Shown: piece after piece, positions 36,410-45,774 of the stretch
Numbering within the stretch: position 1 is the stretch's first letter
Layout: every line of letters starts with the position of its first letter
Assembly (NCBI RefSeq): GCF_033971885.1
Contig: NZ_JALBUS010000005.1
Location: 62,001-126,000, forward strand
Length of the DNA stretch: 64,000 nucleotides
Reading direction: 5' to 3'
DNA from: Absicoccus intestinalis
GTDB lineage: Bacteria; Bacillota_I; Bacilli_A; Erysipelotrichales; Erysipelotrichaceae
Position numbers and translations under genes: made by a program
Notes under the pieces: model-generated
Seen by the model: the letters and a program-made list of their open reading frames with translations, nothing else
What the model was told of the DNA's origin: nothing
Databases searched by the model: none

Positions 36410-37789
36410 TTACCTCATAAATTCAATAAAAGCTTTATATCCTCGATATGCCTCATATACATCGGCTTTCGATGATATTTCATGGGGCGCATGCATATTG
36501 TGAAGTGGAACTCCACAATCAATCACACGCATACCATAATTAGCCAAGATATAGGCGATGGTACCACCACCACCAGCATCTACCTTACCTAATTCACCCG
36601 TTTGCCAATGAACCTGGCCTTGTTCCATGACAGCGCGCAATTGGGCAATATATTCTGCATTCGCATCGTTACAACCACTTTTGCCCCGTGCACCCGTATA
36701 TTTATTGAATGCAAGGCCATAGCCAAACTTTGGCTGATTCTCATTGGGACTGGAAACATCTGCATAATTGGGATCATGGGCCGCACATACATCACTAGAC
36801 AACATAGCTGAATGGATCAAAGCCCGACGAACTGCCAAATTTGAATCTTTGCCTAAAGCATATAAGACTTCAGCCACAAAATCCTCAAAAAATTGAGACT
36901 GCATACCGGTTGCCCCTTGGGATCCTACTTCTTCTTTATCCACCAATAAACAAGCCGCCGTTCGTTTTAGATGGCGTGCTTCCAACATCGCTTGTAAAGA
37001 GGTATAGGCACAAACTTTATCATCTTGCCCATACGCCAAGATCAAGCTTCTATCCAAGCCACATGAACGAGCTTGACCAGCTGGTACCACTTCCAATTCA
37101 GCACTGATAAAATCTTCTTCTTCAAATCCATAGGTTGTTTTTAAGATTTGCAGGATATGTGCTTTTACGGGCTCTTCCTTTACATCGGCCAACGGAATCG
37201 ATCCAATCGTCACATTTAACGATTCTCCTTCCACGACTTGATCCGCTTTTTTATTCATTTGTTTCGAAGCCAAATGAATCAATAAGTCACTGATCACAAA
37301 GACAGGATCTTCTTCTTTATCACCGATAGCCACATCGATCGTTTGCCCATTTTTCAAAACAACCACACCATAGATAGCCAACGGAATGGTTACCCATTGA
37401 TATTTTTTGACACCACCATAATAATGCGTATCAAAATAGGCCAGATCTCCCTCTTCATAGAGCGGATGTTGTTTCAAATCCAAACGAGGACTATCAATAT
37501 GAGCCCCTAAGATATTCATCCCTTCTTCCAAAGGATCATCGCCAATTTGCATCAAGGCAACCGCCTTATTCATCTGATTCATATACACTTTATCTTGAGG
37601 ATGCAACGACTCTTTCTTTTGAATGATTTCTTCGATATTGCGATATCCTGCTGCCTCGGCTTTTTCAATGGCCAGCTTCACAAAGCGACGTTCCGTCTTG
37701 GCTTCACTTAGAAATGCCATATACTCGTCACAAAAAGACATTACTTCCGCTTGTTTTTTTTCATCATATTCTTTCCATGCTAATCCCAT
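36410..37789 (-). CDS. M18-family aminopeptidase
   Basis: This 459-residue aspartyl-aminopeptidase-type zinc enzyme removes N-terminal (often acidic) residues. Metal-binding stretches are NILGAHIDSPRLDLK, LLVDKEEVGSQGATG, SSDVCAAHDPNYADV and PLHNMHAPHEISSKADV near the end. The length is normal. Its start overlaps the murI stop by ten bases. Confidence 0.93.
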   Translation of the reverse strand: MGLAWKEYDEKKQAEVMSFCDEYMAFLSEAKTERRFVKLAIEKAEAAGYRNIEEIIQKKESLHPQDKVYMNQMNKAVALMQIGDDPLEEGMNILGAHIDSPRLDLKQHPLYEEGDLAYFDTHYYGGVKKYQWVTIPLAIYGVVVLKNGQTIDVAIGDKEEDPVFVISDLLIHLASKQMNKKADQVVEGESLNVTIGSIPLADVKEEPVKAHILQILKTTYGFEEEDFISAELEVVPAGQARSCGLDRSLILAYGQDDKVCAYTSLQAMLEARHLKRTAACLLVDKEEVGSQGATGMQSQFFEDFVAEVLYALGKDSNLAVRRALIHSAMLSSDVCAAHDPNYADVSSPNENQPKFGYGLAFNKYTGARGKSGCNDANAEYIAQLRAVMEQGQVHWQTGELGKVDAGGGGTIAYILANYGMRVIDCGVPLHNMHAPHEISSKADVYEAYRGYKAFIEFMR

Positions 37790-38550
37790 ATGATCTCCTC
37801 CATTCTTTTCAATAATCTTTTTGATAATTCAATTTTTGATGGATCCGTATTTTTCCAAACGATCCCGCCACCATGATCATTTAATTGTCCATTTTGATTT
37901 AAAATATCTTCTAAATGACGAATGGTTCCCCAATTGCCATCCACGATATGGACATCTTGTGGCAAAAGCTTCTTTAACGCATTCCGATAAAACAAAAAAT
38001 GTGTACAACCTAAAACAATACTATTTACTTTTGGACTTTGATGTAAATATTCATTTAAAGTACGCGCAATCATCGTTTCCTGATCCAATCGATCTTCCTC
38101 TACGATTCGAACCAATTGAGGACAAGGTACCCGATAGATCGTATGTTCATCATCAAATCGATCCATCAAGCGCGCAAATTTTTGTTCTTTTAGGGTCAAT
38201 TCCGTGGCCCATACAGCAATATGTTGTCTCGGTCCTTTTTCACAAGCGACTTTTAAAGCCGGTTCCATACCAATGATAGGAATCTCGTAACGATCGCGCA
38301 ATACATCCACACAGGCACTTGTCGCTGTATTGCAGGCAATCACGATTGCTTTCACATGTTGTGCGACAAACCAATCGCAAATCGCAATGCATCGTTGCGT
38401 AATTTCCTCTTTGGTTTTGGTACCATATGGATTGTATTGCGAATCTCCTAAGAAAATAAAATCTTCTTGTGGTAACACCTTTTTAGCAACCGATAATACA
38501 CTGATTCCACCCAATCCAGAATCAAATATACCAATGGGATCATTTTCCAT
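37780..38550 (-). CDS. murI: Glutamate racemase
   Basis: This 256-residue cofactor-independent racemase supplies D-glutamate for peptidoglycan. The two catalytic cysteines are in VIACNTATSACVDVL and VLGCTHFLFYR, and the start DPIGIFDSGLGGISVL is characteristic. The ATG at 38548-38550 follows AGGAGGCAAC. It overlaps the end of the preceding HAD gene. Confidence 0.95.
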   Translation of the reverse strand: MENDPIGIFDSGLGGISVLSVAKKVLPQEDFIFLGDSQYNPYGTKTKEEITQRCIAICDWFVAQHVKAIVIACNTATSACVDVLRDRYEIPIIGMEPALKVACEKGPRQHIAVWATELTLKEQKFARLMDRFDDEHTIYRVPCPQLVRIVEEDRLDQETMIARTLNEYLHQSPKVNSIVLGCTHFLFYRNALKKLLPQDVHIVDGNWGTIRHLEDILNQNGQLNDHGGGIVWKNTDPSKIELSKRLLKRMEEIIWD

Positions 38551-39370
38551 TTTGTTGCCTCCTATCAAAATATTTTTCCATAAAATCCGCCCAGCCATCC
38601 ATTGTGCATGGACGATCGGTCACCACATCGGCAATCGCTTTCGTATCTTCTGAGCCATTTTTTAAACAAACGCCTAACCCACTATATTTCAACATCCCAT
38701 TATCATTGGATGTATCACCAAAAGCCATGACCTGTTCTGGCGATAAGCCATTGATTTCACAATATTGTGAAAGTGCATATCCTTTATCCGTATGAATATT
38801 GGTAAATTCAAATAAGGTCGGTTGCGTTTTGAACCCAATATAATTTGGACTTGGATGCGCTCGAAAATAAGCCTCCACATCAGCCATCTGGTGTGCCTTT
38901 ATTCGAAACATGATCTTTGCGTTTTCTTTCCGATAGAGATAGGACAGATCATCCACTTTATGGATCGATCGATGCCCCGAAAGAGCCGAACTAATAACGG
39001 TCGTATCGCGTTTGACACAAACGATGGCATCATCTTCATAAATGATGGGGTTGGCATGAAATTGTTTCATGATTTCAATCGTTTCCTTGATCCATTCCGG
39101 TTTCATCAAATAATATGTATATTCTTTTTGATGAACCGCATCACGAAGACTGGAACCATTCATACCAATCAACATATCAACAGGTTCAATATGCCATCCT
39201 TCGATCATATGATCAAGATCCCAAAAAGGACGACCACTGGCCAAGCCAAAATAAATATTCTTTGCCTTTAAGGTCTTGATCATTCGCTTAGCTCTTGGTG
39301 TCAGCAATTTATGTCGAACCACCAAAGTATCATCGATATCACAAACAACTAACTTCAAATCTTTTATCAT
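38540..39370 (-). CDS. Cof-type HAD-superfamily hydrolase (second copy)
   Basis: A 276-residue HAD phosphatase with VVCDIDDTLVVRHKLL (motif I), FGLASGRPFWD (motif II) and MAFGDTSNDNGML (motif IV). It is paralogous to the HAD protein at 35.6 kb. The ATG at 39368-39370 has a weak GGAAA and a TATACT box very close upstream, so the transcript leader may be short. It overlaps murI and heads the HAD-murI-M18-HAD-thyA-folA run, which looks like one long operon. Confidence 0.88.
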   Translation of the reverse strand: MIKDLKLVVCDIDDTLVVRHKLLTPRAKRMIKTLKAKNIYFGLASGRPFWDLDHMIEGWHIEPVDMLIGMNGSSLRDAVHQKEYTYYLMKPEWIKETIEIMKQFHANPIIYEDDAIVCVKRDTTVISSALSGHRSIHKVDDLSYLYRKENAKIMFRIKAHQMADVEAYFRAHPSPNYIGFKTQPTLFEFTNIHTDKGYALSQYCEINGLSPEQVMAFGDTSNDNGMLKYSGLGVCLKNGSEDTKAIADVVTDRPCTMDGWADFMEKYFDRRQQNGK

Positions 39371-39385
39371 GTTTCCAGTATACCA

Positions 39386-39418
39386 CGAAAAAGAGCTAAC
39401 CATTCCGATTAGCTCTTG
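39386..39418 (-). terminator. Intrinsic terminator after the 82-residue unknown gene
   Basis: AAGAGCTAA / TTAGCTCTT stem followed by TTTT on the minus strand. Confidence 0.8.
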
Positions 39419-39429
39419 CGTTCAAAGAA

Positions 39430-39678
39430 TTAATGAATCAATGCGACTTTTCGATACATATCCGCATGCAATCGATATTTATCTTGATGAGCGATAACTT
39501 CTGGACAAGCTGTAAAGGCACGATCCAAATAATACGTATTTCCATCGGTACCATCAAACATATAGATCATGGTGGCTATACCACAATCCAATACATATGG
39601 ATGTACTTTCATTTTTCCTTTCTGTTCATACATGGTCTCAATAAATTCTTTGGGTTCTAAATGGACAATTGCACTCAT
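39430..39678 (-). CDS. Small unknown protein (82 residues)
   Basis: A soluble protein starting MSAIVHLEPKEFIETMYEQK, with mid-segment HPYVLDCGIATMIYMFDGTD. The start ATG follows GGAGAGATGAC at good spacing and the gene has its own terminator, so it is likely real. I do not recognise the family. Confidence 0.65.
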   Translation of the reverse strand: MSAIVHLEPKEFIETMYEQKGKMKVHPYVLDCGIATMIYMFDGTDGNTYYLDRAFTACPEVIAHQDKYRLHADMYRKVALIH

Positions 39679-39832
39679 ATGTCATCTCTCCTTGTCGATG
39701 TCTACATTATGTCGAAAAGTATCCATCTCAACAATAAATATTTTGTTTTATACAAATAAACAAAGATTTTTCATTTGTAATATAACATGTAAGCGTTATA
39801 CCTATTTTGTTATCCAAATAAATTAACGTATC

Positions 39833-39862
39833 ATAAAAAAAGGAATCAAACGATTCCTTCTT
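39833..39862 (-). terminator. Terminator-like hairpin in the his 3' region
   Basis: AAGGAATC-gttt-GATTCCTT followed by TTTTTATGATAC on the minus strand. It is the last of three hairpins downstream of hisE. Confidence 0.7.
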
Positions 39863-39917
39863 CCAAGTGCTTTTGGTTTCTCTTGATAAACCTTGTCTCT
39901 CACACTTGTATAGATGA

Positions 39918-39951
39918 AAGGAGTTCCTCTCTATTATGTATGGAACTCCTT
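39918..39951 (-). other. Hairpin of unknown role downstream of the his operon
   Basis: AAGGAGTTCC / GGAACTCCTT, with a short T-poor tail, lies in the middle of the 470-base gene-free stretch 39679-40151. The stretch otherwise holds no reading frame with a start. It may be part of a structured 3' RNA. Confidence 0.45.
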
Positions 39952-40091
39952 CCTGCGTTATATCTCATCCCGATGTTGTTTTCTTTCTCTTCTTTTGAAG
40001 TATGCAAAATTTTCGCATGGTTTATAAAACATCTGGCCTGAGCATCTACAGAGCTTTTCTACCCTCTGTTATAACCTCTTTTCACTTGTAT

Positions 40092-40147
40092 CATAAAGAA
40101 AAGAGGTCCACCTTTCAATCCATCTGGAAAGAATGACCTCTCAAGTG
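40092..40147 (-). terminator. Terminator of the histidine operon
   Basis: AGAGGTC...GACCTCT with an inner CCTTTC/GGAAAG extension, followed by TTTTCTTTATGATAC on the minus strand, just after hisE. Confidence 0.75.
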
Positions 40148-40151
40148 GTAT

Positions 40152-40475
40152 TTATCGATTGACGATAGGTTTTCGTTCCGCTTTTAGATTGTGTTGTTTT
40201 TCTGCCCGACGATCCAATTCAGCTTCTACATCATCCAAGGTAATGCCTTTTTCTGCCATTAACACCAACACATGGTAGGAAAGGTCGCAAATCTCACCAA
40301 TCAACTCTTCTTTGGATTGCGATAAAGCCGCAACCACAACTTCTGTTGATTCTTCTCCTACTTTTTTTAATATTTTTTCCAATCCCTTGTTGTAAAGATA
40401 CGTTGTATAACTACCTTCTTCTGGATTGGCTTTTCTTTCGACAACCGTTTGATAATCCCGCTCTAACGCTTTCAT
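40152..40475 (-). CDS. hisE: Phosphoribosyl-ATP diphosphatase
   Basis: This 107-residue enzyme of step 2 in histidine synthesis removes pyrophosphate from PR-ATP. The MazG-like all-helical signature GLEKILKKVGEESTEVVVAA and EICDLSYHVLVLM is clear. The ATG overlaps the hisI stop (ATGA). It is separate from hisI here, not fused. Last gene of the operon. Confidence 0.95.
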   Translation of the reverse strand: MKALERDYQTVVERKANPEEGSYTTYLYNKGLEKILKKVGEESTEVVVAALSQSKEELIGEICDLSYHVLVLMAEKGITLDDVEAELDRRAEKQHNLKAERKPIVNR

Positions 40476-40801
40476 TTTACTTCTTCTCCTTCTAGTGTCC
40501 GATAAAAACATGTACGATGTCCCGTATGGCAAGCCGCACCATCTTGTACGACCTTCAATAAGATCGTGTCATCATCACAATCGACCAAGATTTCTTTGAC
40601 ATGTTGATAATGGCCACTGGTTTCCCCTTTTTTCCACAATTCCTGACGCGATCGCGACCAATACGTGGCCAATCCCGAACGCAACGTTTCTTGTAGACTT
40701 TCTTCATTCATATAACCCAGCATCAACACTTGGCCATTCTCGATATCTTGAACCACACACGGAACCAGACCATCGCCTTTATTAAAATCAATTTCAATCA
40801 T
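40472..40801 (-). CDS. hisI: Phosphoribosyl-AMP cyclohydrolase
   Basis: The 109-residue step 3 enzyme. The metal-binding segments are VDCDDDTILLKV and GAACHTGHRTCFYR, with ATYWSRSRQELWKKGETSGH in the middle. It is a stand-alone cyclohydrolase domain. Its start overlaps the hisF stop by four bases. Confidence 0.96.
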   Translation of the reverse strand: MIEIDFNKGDGLVPCVVQDIENGQVLMLGYMNEESLQETLRSGLATYWSRSRQELWKKGETSGHYQHVKEILVDCDDDTILLKVVQDGAACHTGHRTCFYRTLEGEEVK

Positions 40802-41559
40802 AAACGTACAGGAATTCCTTTCTCTTTTAAATATGTTTTGACATCATGCACCGTCAATTCATCATAATGAAACAGGCTAGCGGCTAAAGCAGCATCCGCC
40901 GCTTCTTGATCAAACACATCATAGAAATGTTCCAACGAACCGCAACCACCACTCGCAATCACGGGTACGGGCACTTCCTCTCGTACCGCTTTACAAAATT
41001 CCAAATCGTAACCGGCTTTGGTTCCATCCGTATCCATGCTCGTCAACAAGATTTCACCTGCACCCAAAGCCACACCTTGTTTGACCCATTCTAAAGCATC
41101 CAAACCCGTATCGATCCGACCACCATGTACAAATACATTCCAGCCCGATCCATCTTCGCGCTTTTTACCATCAACAGCCAAGACCATACATTGATTGCCA
41201 AATTGTTTAGCCCCTTCCGAAATCAATTGCGGATTCTTTACTGCGGCACTATTTACACTCACTTTATCGGCGCCAGCTCGCAACATTTTACGAACATCTT
41301 CGATCGTACGAATGCCACCACCGACAGTAAATGGCATATAAATTTCTTTGGCAACTTCTTTGACAACATTGACCATCGTATCACGATGTTCATGCGTAGC
41401 TGTAATATCTAAGAAAACCAATTCATCGGCTCCTTGTTCATAATATTTACGAGCCAGTTCTACGGGATCGCCCACTTCTTTTAAACCAACAAAGTTGACA
41501 CCCTTGACAACTTTTCCATCTTTTACATCCAAACAAGGAATGATTCGTTTAGTCAACAT
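40798..41559 (-). CDS. hisF: Imidazole glycerol phosphate synthase, cyclase subunit
   Basis: This 253-residue TIM barrel closes the imidazole ring with ammonia from HisH. It starts MLTKRIIPCLDVKDGKVVKG, with catalytic Asp residues in CLDV and LLTSMDTDGTKAGYD, and phosphate loops VGGGIRT and VIASGGCGS. The ATG at 41557-41559 lies within the end of hisA (11-base overlap); longer upstream extensions would be implausible. Confidence 0.97.
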   Translation of the reverse strand: MLTKRIIPCLDVKDGKVVKGVNFVGLKEVGDPVELARKYYEQGADELVFLDITATHEHRDTMVNVVKEVAKEIYMPFTVGGGIRTIEDVRKMLRAGADKVSVNSAAVKNPQLISEGAKQFGNQCMVLAVDGKKREDGSGWNVFVHGGRIDTGLDALEWVKQGVALGAGEILLTSMDTDGTKAGYDLEFCKAVREEVPVPVIASGGCGSLEHFYDVFDQEAADAALAASLFHYDELTVHDVKTYLKEKGIPVRL

Positions 41560-42280
41560 GATGATGCTCCTTACAATATTGAATGGCTTCCGGCAAATGC
41601 AATGTATCCGAATAGATAGCTTTGCCCGTAATGGCACCATACAAATCCAAATCATTTAAAGCGGCAATATGTGCCATATCACGAATCCCACCACTTGCGG
41701 TAATATGTATCGATACCGTATTTTTTAGTTGTTTCAACATTTCCATATTCGGACCTTGCAACGTACCATCTTTGGAGATATCCGTAAAGATCAACGTTTG
41801 AACGCCCAGACGTTCCATTTCCTTCGCAAAATCCAAATAATAATAGTCACTGTCTTCGAGCCAACCTGCACCACAAACATATCCATTCTTACAATCCATA
41901 CCCACAGCAATCTTGTCTCCATATTGTTTGATGGCCGCTTTCAACAAAGCTTGGTCATGGATTGCAGCCGTGCCTAGGATTACTCGCGAAAGGCCACGCT
42001 CCAAATAATAGGTGATATCTTCCATCGTCCGTATGCCACCACCCATTTCACAAGGAACCGAAACCGCATTGGCTACTTCACAAATCAGATCCGCATTCTT
42101 CTTGGAGCCTTCTTTCGCACCATCTAGATCCACCAGATGAATATACTCTGCCCTTGCTTGTTCAAATTGTTTCGCAATGGTCAATACACTATCGCCCACT
42201 ACTTCTTTTTTTCCATAATCACCTTGATACAAACGCACAGGTGCTTGATCAATGATATCAATAGCTGGCAATATGATCAT
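41549..42280 (-). CDS. hisA: ProFAR isomerase
   Basis: The 243-residue step 4 enzyme is a TIM-barrel relative of HisF: MIILPAIDIIDQAPVRLYQG, HLVDLDGAKEGS, MGGGIRTMED and the second Asp in FTDISKDGTLQGPN. Its start overlaps hisH by four bases. Confidence 0.96.
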   Translation of the reverse strand: MIILPAIDIIDQAPVRLYQGDYGKKEVVGDSVLTIAKQFEQARAEYIHLVDLDGAKEGSKKNADLICEVANAVSVPCEMGGGIRTMEDITYYLERGLSRVILGTAAIHDQALLKAAIKQYGDKIAVGMDCKNGYVCGAGWLEDSDYYYLDFAKEMERLGVQTLIFTDISKDGTLQGPNMEMLKQLKNTVSIHITASGGIRDMAHIAALNDLDLYGAITGKAIYSDTLHLPEAIQYCKEHHHVD

Positions 42281-42891
42281 ACAAATTCCTCCACAAAATA
42301 TTTTAATATCGCAAGTCCATCTTCGGCACTCTTTTCTGGATGAAATTGTGCACCCAATACATTTTCATGATAAACCAATCCTGGAATCTGATAAGGACCG
42401 TAGTGACAATACCCCAAAAGATCAGCTGGATCCATGTCGCTGGCATAATACGAATGAACAAAATAAACAAAAGGACGAGGGGATACCTCTTTAAAAATCG
42501 GATGCTCTTGTGCTTTTTCCAATTGGTTCCAACCAATATGAGGAATACGAATGGATGCATCCGTCATCGGGATCACTTGTCCTTTTAAAAAACCAAATCC
42601 AGGTGTATAGCCATCTTCTTGTCCGGCTTCAAATAATACCTGCATTCCCAAACAAATGCCTAGTAATGGTTTCTTTTCTTCTTTGACGAATTGACAAATG
42701 GTCTCATACATACCGGAATCATGGATATTTTGCATCGAATCGCGAAAAGCACCAACACCAGGCAAGATCAACTTATCACATGTTTTTAAAGCATCTGGAT
42801 CCGAAACGATCCTATTTTCCACACCTAGATGATTACATGCATTTTGTACACTGGCTAAATTTCCCATGCCATAATCAATGATCCCAATCAT
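42277..42891 (-). CDS. hisH: Imidazole glycerol phosphate synthase, glutaminase subunit
   Basis: The 204-residue class I glutamine amidotransferase. The nucleophile Cys is in LLGICLGMQVLFE, the catalytic His-Glu pair in GAQFHPEKSAEDG, and the start is IGIIDYGMGNLASVQNA. It delivers ammonia to HisF. Overlaps hisB by four bases. Confidence 0.96.
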   Translation of the reverse strand: MIGIIDYGMGNLASVQNACNHLGVENRIVSDPDALKTCDKLILPGVGAFRDSMQNIHDSGMYETICQFVKEEKKPLLGICLGMQVLFEAGQEDGYTPGFGFLKGQVIPMTDASIRIPHIGWNQLEKAQEHPIFKEVSPRPFVYFVHSYYASDMDPADLLGYCHYGPYQIPGLVYHENVLGAQFHPEKSAEDGLAILKYFVEEFV

Positions 42892-43469
42892 TCGAGTTTT
42901 CCTTTCGTACTGTATACCCGATCGCCATTGACGATGATAGCTTGACTGATCGCATGTCCCAAAGCTTTAAAGATGGCTTCGATCTTATGATGATCATTGT
43001 TGCCATAATATACATTGACATGCAAAGTCAAACCACACGCAAACGCAAAGGCACGTAAGAATTCTTCTACCATTTCACAAGACAGGGTTCCCACTTGTTC
43101 GCGTTTCAATTCACAATGATAAACAAGATAAGGACGGCCACTAAAGTCCAAAGTGACATTCGCTAACGTTTCATCCATCGGCAAAGTGAAAGAACCATAA
43201 CGGTTAATGCCCACTTTATCCCCCAGGGCCTGGGCAAAAGCTTGACCTAATGTAATTCCACAATCTTCGATCGTATGATGATCACAAACATACAAATCAC
43301 CTTGGGCTTTGACATCTAGATCAATGCCAGCATGAAATCCAAATAAGGTCAACATATGATCAAAAAAACCAATGCCCGTATCAATTTGTGTATGTCCATT
43401 CCCATCCAAATTGACTTTCACTTCAATATCGGTTTCTTTGGTTGTTCGCTTGATTTGTGCTTCTCTCAT
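42888..43469 (-). CDS. hisB: Imidazoleglycerol-phosphate dehydratase
   Basis: This 193-residue monofunctional dehydratase has the Mn-binding repeats FFDHMLTLFGFHAG / DHHTIEDCGI and the second set NNDHHKIEAIFKALGHA. It has no histidinol-phosphatase domain, so that step must come from another gene, and none of the usual hisN/hisK types is in the operon. Confidence 0.96.
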   Translation of the reverse strand: MREAQIKRTTKETDIEVKVNLDGNGHTQIDTGIGFFDHMLTLFGFHAGIDLDVKAQGDLYVCDHHTIEDCGITLGQAFAQALGDKVGINRYGSFTLPMDETLANVTLDFSGRPYLVYHCELKREQVGTLSCEMVEEFLRAFAFACGLTLHVNVYYGNNDHHKIEAIFKALGHAISQAIIVNGDRVYSTKGKLE

Positions 43470-44494
43470 AGCATTTCCCTCACATATTGTGACATGACAT
43501 TCAAGACTGCCTCATTTTCTTGTTTATTACCAATCGAAATACGGAAATGATCCGTACCCGGAAAATCACGAATGGTGATATCGGCTTCTTTGAATAATTT
43601 CAATAATAAAGCTTTATTTTCTGCTTTTCCATAAATGAAGTTGGCTTGACTTGGATAAAATTCCACAAATCGATACAACATCAGTTTATCCAACATCTCA
43701 TCCCTAAAAGAAGTGGTTTGTTGGATCACGATGGAAATATCTTCATAATGATGCAAAACGATCGTTGCGAGCTTTTGCGATACGGTATTGACCGAATAAG
43801 GAACTTTTCGTTGGTCAAGATCTGCTATTCGTTTGGCATTTCCACACACAAACCCCACACGAAGACCGGCCAAACCAAACGCTTTGGATAAGGTGCGCGT
43901 TACTAATAAATTCTCATATCGATCCAATTGATCCAATACGGATTGATCGCCAAATTCCATGTATGCTTCATCGATCAAGACCGGACAAGAAAAGCTTTGT
44001 ACGATCTTTAAAATATCTTCTTTTGAAACACAGTGTCCCGTCGGATTGTTGGGATTGGAAAACAAAACGAAGTCAACCCCCTTTTCTTTTCCTTTTTGAA
44101 TAAAATCATCCACATCGAAGGAACCATCTTCCTGGGTAACATATTTTTCAATATTTGCTTCATAACTCGATGCATAATAATCGAACATGCCAAAATCAGG
44201 AGACAATGTATACATGGTCTTTTCATGATCCAGATAGGTAGACAGCACCAAAGATAAACATTGATCCGATCCATTTCCAGCAATGATTTGTTCCGGTCTT
44301 AAGCCTTTGACTTGTGCATAGGCTTTCCGTAACGCACTACACGTATCATCTGGATATCGATTCATATCAATGGTCGGTAAAAGCTGTACCATTTCTTCCA
44401 TCACTTTTTCCGATACATTATAAGGAGATTCATTCGCATTCAATAAGATTCCCGTTTGTGCATGAGATTGATACGCTTCTATTTCTTTTCCCAT
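43466..44494 (-). CDS. hisC: Histidinol-phosphate aminotransferase
   Basis: This 342-residue PLP enzyme has GNGSDQCLSLVL, SNPNNPTGHCVSK, VLIDEAYMEFGD and the PLP Lys in TRTLSKAFGLAGLRVGF. The start ATG at 44492-44494 sits inside the end of hisD (16-base overlap) behind GAGGGT. A similar aminotransferase at 5.9-7.0 kb is outside the operon. Confidence 0.95.
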   Translation of the reverse strand: MGKEIEAYQSHAQTGILLNANESPYNVSEKVMEEMVQLLPTIDMNRYPDDTCSALRKAYAQVKGLRPEQIIAGNGSDQCLSLVLSTYLDHEKTMYTLSPDFGMFDYYASSYEANIEKYVTQEDGSFDVDDFIQKGKEKGVDFVLFSNPNNPTGHCVSKEDILKIVQSFSCPVLIDEAYMEFGDQSVLDQLDRYENLLVTRTLSKAFGLAGLRVGFVCGNAKRIADLDQRKVPYSVNTVSQKLATIVLHHYEDISIVIQQTTSFRDEMLDKLMLYRFVEFYPSQANFIYGKAENKALLLKLFKEADITIRDFPGTDHFRISIGNKQENEAVLNVMSQYVREML

Positions 44495-45774
44495 GATTGG
44501 ACCCTCACTTTCACGGCATTCGCATGCCCATCTAAATTTTCTTCTTCCGCCATCTGGATGATATATTGTCCATACGCATCCAATGCTTCTTTTGAATAAT
44601 GTAAGAAACAAGAACGTTTCACAAAACTGTCAACCCCCAAAGCACTGGAAAAACGGGCTGTGCCATTGGTTGGCAACACATGGTTGGTGCCACCAAAATA
44701 ATCCCCAATACTTTCACAAGTATAATATCCCATGAATACACTTCCGGCATTGACCACTTGAGCGAGATAGGACATTGGATCTTCAACCATCAATTCTAAA
44801 TGTTCTGGTGCAATTTCATTGGCAATATCAATACATTCGGAAATGGTATCACAAAGAATGGATTTGCCATAATTTTTTAAACTTTGTTCGACAATTTCTT
44901 TCTTTGGCAATTGCGCCGATTGTTCTTTCAATTCGGCATTGATCGCGTCAATTTGCGTTTGACTGGTTGCCAATAAAATCGGACTGGCCATCGGATCGTG
45001 TTCGGCTTGTGATAAGAGATCCGCAGCGACAAATGCAGGATTGGCATGATCATCAGCCACAACTAAGATCTCACTAGGGCCGGCAATCATATCAATATCC
45101 ACTTTTCCATAGACCAATTTCTTAGCTGCCGCCACAAAGATATTACCCGGACCACAAATCTTATCGACCGATGGAATGGTTTCCGTCCCATAGGCCAAAG
45201 CCGCAATTGCTTGGGCACCGCCAATTTTATAAATATCGGTCACACCTGCCAATTTAGCAGCAAACGCAATGTTTGGATTGATCTTACCTTCTTTGTTGGG
45301 TGGTGTGACCATCACAATGCGTTTCACTCCAGCTACCGCAGCTGGAATCGCATTCATTAGTACACTACTTGGATATTGGGCTCGGCCTCCAGGAACATAA
45401 ATTCCCACACTGGATAAAGGAAGCACCCGTTGACCAAGATAGACACCCTTTTCTTCTTGGAGAATATACGATTGGTTTACTTGTGCTTGATGAAAATACG
45501 TAATATTTTTTTTCGCTTTTTTCATCGATTCCATAAAGAACGAATCACAATGAGAAATGGCTTCTTCCAATTCTTGCTCGGATACTTTCCATGCATCCAT
45601 TTCAATGCCATCAAATTGTTTGGTGTATTTTTGACAAGCAATATCTCCCTGTTGACGAACATCTTTTAAAATGTTGGATACCGTAACCAAGACATCACTG
45701 GAAATTTCTTGACTTCGACTCTTTAGATACGAAGATAATACTTGATAATCATTTTTATTGATGGGCTGCAGCAT
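44479..45774 (-). CDS. hisD: Histidinol dehydrogenase
   Basis: The 431-residue zinc/NAD enzyme performs the last two oxidation steps. Segments typical of the family are VLPLSSVGIYVPGGRAQYPS, DKICGPGNIFVAAAKKLVYG, DMIAGPSEILVVAD and the His-rich ISECIDIANEIAPEHLELM. It overlaps hisG by 20 bases. Confidence 0.97.
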   Translation of the reverse strand: MLQPINKNDYQVLSSYLKSRSQEISSDVLVTVSNILKDVRQQGDIACQKYTKQFDGIEMDAWKVSEQELEEAISHCDSFFMESMKKAKKNITYFHQAQVNQSYILQEEKGVYLGQRVLPLSSVGIYVPGGRAQYPSSVLMNAIPAAVAGVKRIVMVTPPNKEGKINPNIAFAAKLAGVTDIYKIGGAQAIAALAYGTETIPSVDKICGPGNIFVAAAKKLVYGKVDIDMIAGPSEILVVADDHANPAFVAADLLSQAEHDPMASPILLATSQTQIDAINAELKEQSAQLPKKEIVEQSLKNYGKSILCDTISECIDIANEIAPEHLELMVEDPMSYLAQVVNAGSVFMGYYTCESIGDYFGGTNHVLPTNGTARFSSALGVDSFVKRSCFLHYSKEALDAYGQYIIQMAEEENLDGHANAVKVRVQSWEKK

